From assembly GCA_026770585.1 (NCBI GenBank), contig MU646412.1, positions 322,074 through 338,052 of the forward strand: DNA of 15,979 nucleotides. The letters run 5' to 3'. This stretch comes from Baffinella frigidus (taxonomy: Eukaryota; Cryptophyceae; Cryptomonadales; Baffinellaceae). The position numbers and the translations under genes are program-made. Within the stretch, counting starts at the first letter, position 1, and each line of letters begins with the position of its first letter. Shown here piece after piece: positions 13,191 to 15,979 of this stretch. The notes under the pieces are model-generated. The model was not told the origin of the DNA and searched no databases. It saw nothing but the letters and a program-made list of their open reading frames with translations.

Positions 13191-13261
13191 CAGCAAAACC
13201 CGCGGCGGGCGCGGGTGCAAAGGCGTCCGCCACTTTGGCGTTACACACCAACGCACGGTAG
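13191..13261 (+). CDS. H1-like exon copy 2 (KPAAGAGAK)
   Basis: Duplicate of the exon at 12871 within the 320-bp tandem repeat, with identical peptide from AKPAAGAGAK to HTNAR and stop TAG at 13259-13261. The upstream open frame is retained too (SPGYLI in place of SPGHLI). The functional status is the same open question. If the terminal exon at 13455 is the true 3' end, both this and copy 1 would be skipped or be remnants. Confidence 0.35.
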
Positions 13262-13454
13262 GCCCTGGACCTCTGCATGACCTCTGATGGAGAAAGAACA
13301 GGCGTGAAGGGTGACGAGACCCCGCACACCCCCACACGCAGCAGCAACCCCCCAGCAGCAGCAAAGCTCGCGGCTCTACCCATCGCTGTGGTTGCAATAA
13401 TCAAACGGTCTCGCGTATGGAAGATGACTCGACCCCGCACCCCCCCACACGCAG

Positions 13455-13522
13455 CAGCAAAGCCCGCGGCGGGCACGGGCGCGAAGACCCCTGTCAAGAG
13501 TTCTTCCGCCGTGAAGGTTTGA
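13455..13522 (+). CDS. Putative terminal exon of H1-like protein
   Basis: Acceptor-like CCCCCCCACACGCAG ends at 13454. The exon reads AKPAAGTGAKTPVKSSSAVK-V and ends at TGA 13520-13522. The TPVK and KSSSAVK pattern with Ala/Lys/Pro resembles the extreme C-terminus of linker histones, including an S/TPxK phosphorylation-type motif. It is the third KPAAG exon in the series and the only one whose ending looks protein-like rather than running into repeat. I infer that it is the ancestral 3' end from which the 320-bp units arose. Family A copy A9 starts 15 bp after the stop, which would put it in the 3' untranslated region. Confidence 0.5.
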
Positions 13523-13536
13523 CGCCCTCCAACCCC

Positions 13537-13693
13537 TATAGGGGTACCTCGCTCATACGGAACCGCCGTCTCCTAGGACCCTACAGTAGGCTTATGCGTA
13601 GGGCCGTATGGTGGTCCCGGGGGGGGGGGCAGTTTTGAGGGCCGTATGGTGGTCCCAGGGGGGGGGCAAAGTTATGAGCGAGGCACCCCTGTA
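13537..13693. mobile_element. Family A foldback element, copy A9
   Basis: Left end TATAGGGGTACCTCGCTCAT (one change from consensus), right end GAGCGAGGCACCCCTGTA. It is 157 bp rather than about 122 because the segment GGGCCGTATGGTGGTCCC with its G run is duplicated inside. More diverged than the 2333-4219 cluster. Confidence 0.88.
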
Positions 13694-13739
13694 TGCACCA
13701 AGCGTTTGAGCTTGACTGCCGAATCAAGCGTTTTCTCTT

Positions 13740-13844
13740 TATCCCTTAAGTGGCCATGCCGTCAAATTTGAGGGCCAAGAGGTCCTAGGCAGGTCCTAGG
13801 GCCCTACGATAGGGCGTATGAGTCTACTGGCCACTTAAGGGATA
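13740..13844. mobile_element. Family B foldback element, copy B2
   Basis: Ends TATCCCTTAAGTGGCCA/GGCCACTTAAGGGATA. The core has GTCAAATTTGAGGGCCAAGA, CCTAGGCAGGTCCTAGGGCC and CTACGATAGGGCGTATGAG. Same orientation as B1 in its CCTAGG half and opposite to B3. Confidence 0.93.
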
Positions 13845-13916
13845 CGAATGACAATGTGTTTTTGGAGCCATTCCTGGCCGGGTTAGTCATCGTCCTGGTG
13901 CGAAACCTGCTCGGTT

Positions 13917-14103
13917 CCACTCGAGAATGCTGGAGGGGCCTATTTACATGTGGGGTTGTAAATATTTGTACCAGGATAAGGTGTTCCAACTTCGTGACTG
14001 GCCAATATATGGCTAGTAACGTGACCAATCAACGAAAGTTACTACACAAATGCACTTTTAAAAGCGCATCGGTTTTAAATAGGCCCCTCTAGCATTCTCG
14101 TGG
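13917..14103. mobile_element. Family J foldback element, copy J2
   Basis: Left end CCACTCGAGAATGCTGGAGG; the right end GCATTCTCG-TGG has lost the AG of CTCGAGTGG. The interior keeps GTAAATATTTGTACCAGGAT and CAACGAAAGTTACTACACAA from J1, with a divergent middle (CTGGCCAATATATGGCTAG, nearly palindromic). The last 40 bp plus GGTTCACGGGAGGTTGA reappear inverted at 14714-14777. Confidence 0.9.
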
Positions 14104-14129
14104 GGTTCACGGGAGGTTGAAACCCCCAA

Positions 14130-14234
14130 TTCCTCTTGCTTCTCGACTGCCGGCGGCCCACCAGGACAAAAGTCGAGAGTGGAACGTCTCAAAGCAAAAG
14201 TGGAACCTCTGTTAACTTAAGAAGTAACAGTGGA
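14130..14234. mobile_element. Dispersed repeat of about 110 bp, copy 2
   Basis: Reverse complement of 1796-1908 apart from scattered changes and a gap of a few bases after GGCCCACC. Here it follows family J copy J2 with a 26-bp spacer. Orientation is inverted relative to copy 1. Confidence 0.75.
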
Positions 14235-14396
14235 TTATTCCGTAGAAAACTTGACCCCGCACAGAGAGAGACACACAGAGAAGGAGAGATCTTACTGCAA
14301 AGTAAAAGCTGATCAGAAGGGCTGAGTGCATCGTGTCAAGCACCTGGAGGGGACACAACTTACGCCGTACAAGTTCATAATCGAAGCCCGTACCTA

Positions 14397-14530
14397 TAGA
14401 TTTATAAAGTCGCTCGTTTTTGGTACACATTTTAAAACTGTCGGGGTATAATAAAGGAATTGGAGCCGTTTTGCGTTGTAAATAAGTCGAGTTCCATAGT
14501 TTATACCGCGAAAGCGACTTGACAAATCTA
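14397..14530. mobile_element. Foldback element L
   Basis: TAGATTTATAAAGTCGCT at the left pairs with AGCGACTTGACAAATCTA at the right with one short mismatch. The interior is AT-rich and contains GAATTGGAGCCGTTTTGCG, sharing GGAGCCGTT with family E and GGAGCC with C. One copy only. The minus-strand 142-codon frame across it is not supported. Confidence 0.7.
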
Positions 14531-14697
14531 CATGGACTCCAACTATTGAAGTGCAAGCAAGCCAGGGGCGGCATGGGATAAGACGTTACATACACATCAA
14601 ATAACTCACCGGTGCCACACGCAGGCAGGAAGCAAGCCACGCGCGGCAGAGCTAGGCCGTTTGAGTGAGGGAGCGCGCGAGAGGGAGACCTATAGCT

Positions 14698-14715
14698 GGC
14701 ACCACGCGTGGTGCC
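14698..14715. repeat. Perfect 18-bp palindrome
   Basis: GGCACCACGCGTGGTGCC directly follows the left inverted arm of the 989-bp unit (ending 14697) and precedes TCAACCTCCCGTGAACC, the inverted copy of 14104-14120. It sits at a junction between two rearranged segments. Confidence 0.9.
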
Positions 14716-14729
14716 TCAACCTCCCGTGA

Positions 14730-14787
14730 ACCACACGAGAATGCTAGAGGGGCCTGTTTAAAACCGATGCGCTTTTTAAAACAGGCA
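14730..14787. mobile_element. Family J fragment J3
   Basis: CCACACGAGAATGCTAGAGG-GGCCTGTTTAAAACCGATGCG is one family J arm. It is joined to CTTTTTAAAACAGGC, which makes a small hairpin of its own. It lies inverted relative to the right end of J2 and inside the 989-bp unit. Confidence 0.8.
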
Positions 14788-14957
14788 CCAAACACGCCAG
14801 GGGCGGCAGGCGCCAAGACGTTACACACACCTCAAATAACTCAACGGTGCCACAGGCAGGAAGCAAGCCAGGCGCTTCCGTAAAAACCTTCCCCCACACA
14901 GGGAGATACACGAAGGAAGATAGATAGCAAAACAATGGCAACAAAAAACTTTCGTAG

Positions 14958-15415
14958 CAGTGGTGGCTGAGCGGTCTTGGAAGCAGGTGGGCAGCAAGCC
15001 AGGCCCGGCAGGGGCGAAGACGCCAGCGGCGAAGGAGGGACCTAAGGAGACGGTGGGGTTTGCGAAGGAGGGATCTAAGGAGACGGTGGGGTTTGCTGCA
15101 CAGCAAAAAAGACTGCTGCCGTACCAGTGGTGGCGCTGGCTGAGGGTGGTGCTCGAAGCAGGAGGGAAGCAAGGCCACACAGGGAGACACATGAAGGAAG
15201 ATAGACAGCAAAACAATGGCTACAAAAAAACTTTCGTAGCAGTGGTGGCTGAGCGGTCTTTGAAGCAGGCAGGCAGCAAGCCAGGCGCGGCTGGGGCTAA
15301 GAAGCCAGCGGCCAAGGAGGCTCCAAAGGAGACGGTGGAGGAAAAGGTCACCCTCTTCTTCTGCTTTATTGCTCTCGATACAGGTCCTAAAACAGGCCCT
15401 GGAGCTTTGAGTTGA
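14958..15415 (+). CDS. Repeat-built H1-like open frame (KPGAAGAK)
   Basis: After an acceptor-like CTTTCGTAG (AG 14956-14957) a 151-codon frame runs to TGA at 15413-15415. It holds two copies of a block VVAERS(W/L)KQ-(V/A)GSKPG, then AGAK-(T/K)PAAKE, then (G/A)PKETV, at codons 1 and 95. The 282-bp spacing is a multiple of three, so the frame survives. Copy one also has an internal 33-bp tandem repeat (AKEGPKETVGF/AKEGSKETVGF, 15029-15094). The Lys/Ala/Pro/Gly-rich, acidic-interspersed composition fits a linker-histone or other chromatin-protein tail; no globular domain is seen. Near the end, a pyrimidine tract ending GATACAG (15383) looks like another acceptor. Using it would replace VTLFFCF...ALS with a different short C-terminus. 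The frame lies within inverted 50-bp arms. It could be a live exon pair or a captured fragment. Confidence 0.45.
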
Positions 15416-15475
15416 GTGATGCAAAAGTCTATGAGCCTTAGGAAACGGGCCCGCCTCAGGGACAACACGGACAGT

Positions 15476-15517
15476 GCTGTCAACGGGGTGCTGTCAACGG
15501 GGGGCTGTCAACGGGGT
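15476..15517 (+). repeat. Three tandem copies of a 14-bp unit
   Basis: GCTGTCAACGGGGT, GCTGTCAACGGGGG and GCTGTCAACGGGGT follow one another without gaps. Non-coding context between the H1-like frame and the right inverted arm of the 989-bp unit. Confidence 0.95.
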
Positions 15518-15633
15518 GGTAGCTCGCAGGAGCAAGTCATCAGGCGCCTGCACCCCTCCACCCCTAGATGCCATCTTGCAAGAGCTATAGGTCTCCCTCT
15601 CGCGCTCCCTCACTCAAACGGCCCAGCTCTGCC

Positions 15634-15873
15634 TGAGTAAAACTGGGCTCTCCATAAAAGGATGTCAGTTACCCTTTTTGTACCGGAGTGTCTGCTCTAC
15701 ATGTGTTTTGACATGCGTTGAGCGCAGGCAACCCAGTACAACTTGGTAGCTACAACACTCTTATGAGAGAAACGATCGACGGATGCTGAGCCAAAAGGGG
15801 GTCGTGGGGCACGACCATACTTTTGTTTCTGACATCGTTTAGTTCCTGCTGAAACCTTGCTTCCGTGGGGGTC
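15634..15873. other. Unique stretch with a short stem-loop
   Basis: No gene recognised. GGTCGTG (15800-15806) and CACGACC (15810-15816) form a stem with a GGG loop. Flanking CAAAAG/CTTTTG could extend it across small bulges. CTGCCTGAGTAAAACTGGGC at 15629 resembles CTGCCTGAGTTTTATTCTGG at 9385. Confidence 0.5.
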
Positions 15874-15978
15874 TATCCCTTAAGTGCCCAGTAGGCACAT
15901 ACGCCCTACGGTAGGGTCCTAGGACCTACCTAGGACCTCTTGGCCATCAAATTTGACGGCCTGGGCACTTAAGGGATA
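15874..15978. mobile_element. Family B foldback element, copy B3
   Basis: Complete copy ending one base from the window edge: TATCCCTTAAGTGCCCA ... TGGGCACTTAAGGGATA. The core is inverted relative to B1 and B2: CATACGCCCTACGGTAGGGT, then CCTAGGACC repeats, then ATCAAATTTGACGGCC. TA is present at both ends. Confidence 0.93.
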
Positions 15979-15979
15979 C

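Larger units (their letters stand above)
12688..13337 (+). repeat. Recent 320-bp tandem duplication carrying an H1-like exon
   Basis: 12688-13007 and 13008-13337 are nearly identical. By eye they differ in a handful of bases (ACACGG/ACACAG, GGGACACC/GGGATACC, ACGATAGG/ACGGTAGG, CTGAAC/CTGGAC) and an 11-bp local insertion in the second. A third partial unit, CGACCCCGCACCCCCCCACA, leads into the terminal exon at 13455. Each full unit has a pyrimidine tract ending in GTAG and an AAAKPAAGAGAK-coding segment. Confidence 0.93.
14561..14875 (+). repeat. Degraded copies of the KPGAAGAK exon block
   Basis: GCCAGGGGCGGCA...AAGACGTTACA(T/C)ACAC, TCAAATAACTCA and GCAGGAAGCAAGCCA occur in the same order at 14561-14640 and 14796-14873 (period 235). 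The GCAAGCCAGG(C/G)GCGGC core is the codon string for SKPGAA in the open exons at 14958 and 15239, so these look like decayed exon copies. The frame at 14796 still gives TPGAAGAKT. Confidence 0.6.
14645..15633. mobile_element. 989-bp unit with 50-bp inverted ends, carrying H1-like exons
   Basis: The left arm (14645-14697, GGCAGAGCTAGGCCGTTTGA ... GAGGGAGACCTATAGCT) and the right arm (15583-15633) are inverted copies with few differences. They enclose a partial family J element, degraded exon copies, the open repeat-coding frame at 14958-15415 and a 14-bp triplet repeat. No transposase and no obvious target duplication (CGCGC left, TGAGT right). A gene-fragment-carrying terminal-inverted-repeat (Pack-type) element is one reading; a large inverted duplication is another. 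Confidence 0.55.

Noticed and set aside
14212-14640. 142-codon minus-strand frame
   Set aside because: Crosses hairpin L and the degraded exon repeats and starts inside a repeat that has a near-identical frame at 14820-14880.
14744-15424. 226-codon minus-strand open frame
   Set aside because: It is antisense to the repeat-coding KPGAAGAK frame. Its Leu/Arg/Ser-rich protein simply mirrors the Lys/Ala codon repeats and crosses the family J fragment.

Overview
The window looks like repeat-dense nuclear DNA of a eukaryote, most likely a microalga or other protist. The evidence is three degenerate arrays of the plant/algal-type telomere heptamer CCCTAAA/TTTAGGG, many splice-acceptor-like pyrimidine tracts ending in CAG, short low-complexity exon-like frames, and no bacterial-style operons. 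The species cannot be fixed from sequence alone. I see no rRNA, tRNA, CRISPR array or recognisable transposase.

The main content is at least eleven families of short (about 100-220 bp) foldback elements that resemble MITEs (non-autonomous miniature inverted-repeat transposons). Family A (TACAGGGG termini) has nine copies, seven of them between 2333 and 4219. Family B (TATCCCTTAAG termini) has three copies, at 4464, 13740 and 15874. Family C is at 7871 and 6495, D at 8140, E at 7172 and 10142, F at 8663, G at 8888, J at 5820, 13917 and 14730. Single hairpins lie at 4766 (K), 5516 (I) and 14397 (L). Two family A copies sit inside other family A hairpins and show TA target-site duplication. D, F and G have 4-bp duplications, and paralogous empty sites inside the window support C, D and G.

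Coding potential is sparse and fragmentary. On the minus strand at 4293-4415 there is a 40-residue C-terminal exon with a membrane helix. A Pro/Gly/Glu-rich C-terminal exon ends at 2129, downstream of tandem copies of its own splice acceptor. From 11500 to 15415 there is a scattered series of Lys/Ala/Pro-rich exons resembling the tail of linker histone H1. No globular H1 domain was found. These exons have been multiplied by a 320-bp tandem duplication (12688-13337), by a 282-bp in-frame duplication (14958-15415), and apparently by capture inside a 989-bp unit with about 50-bp inverted ends (14645-15633).

Layout: 1-895 minisatellite-like DNA; 896-1107 telomere-like array; 1226-2277 tandem acceptor/exon repeats; 2333-4219 family A cluster; 4293-5118 membrane exon, family B, microsatellite and hairpin K; 5516-6010 hairpins I and J; 6070-6571 mosaic repeats; 6684-7326 A, a perfect hairpin and E; 7383-9158 two copies of a host repeat, each hit by different hairpin elements; 9561-10006 and 11717-12246 convergent telomere-like arrays around a 1.7-kb segment; 11500-15633 H1-like exon family with interspersed elements; 15874-15978 family B at the right edge. 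Most open frames outside the listed exons are products of hairpins or tandem repeats and were not annotated.
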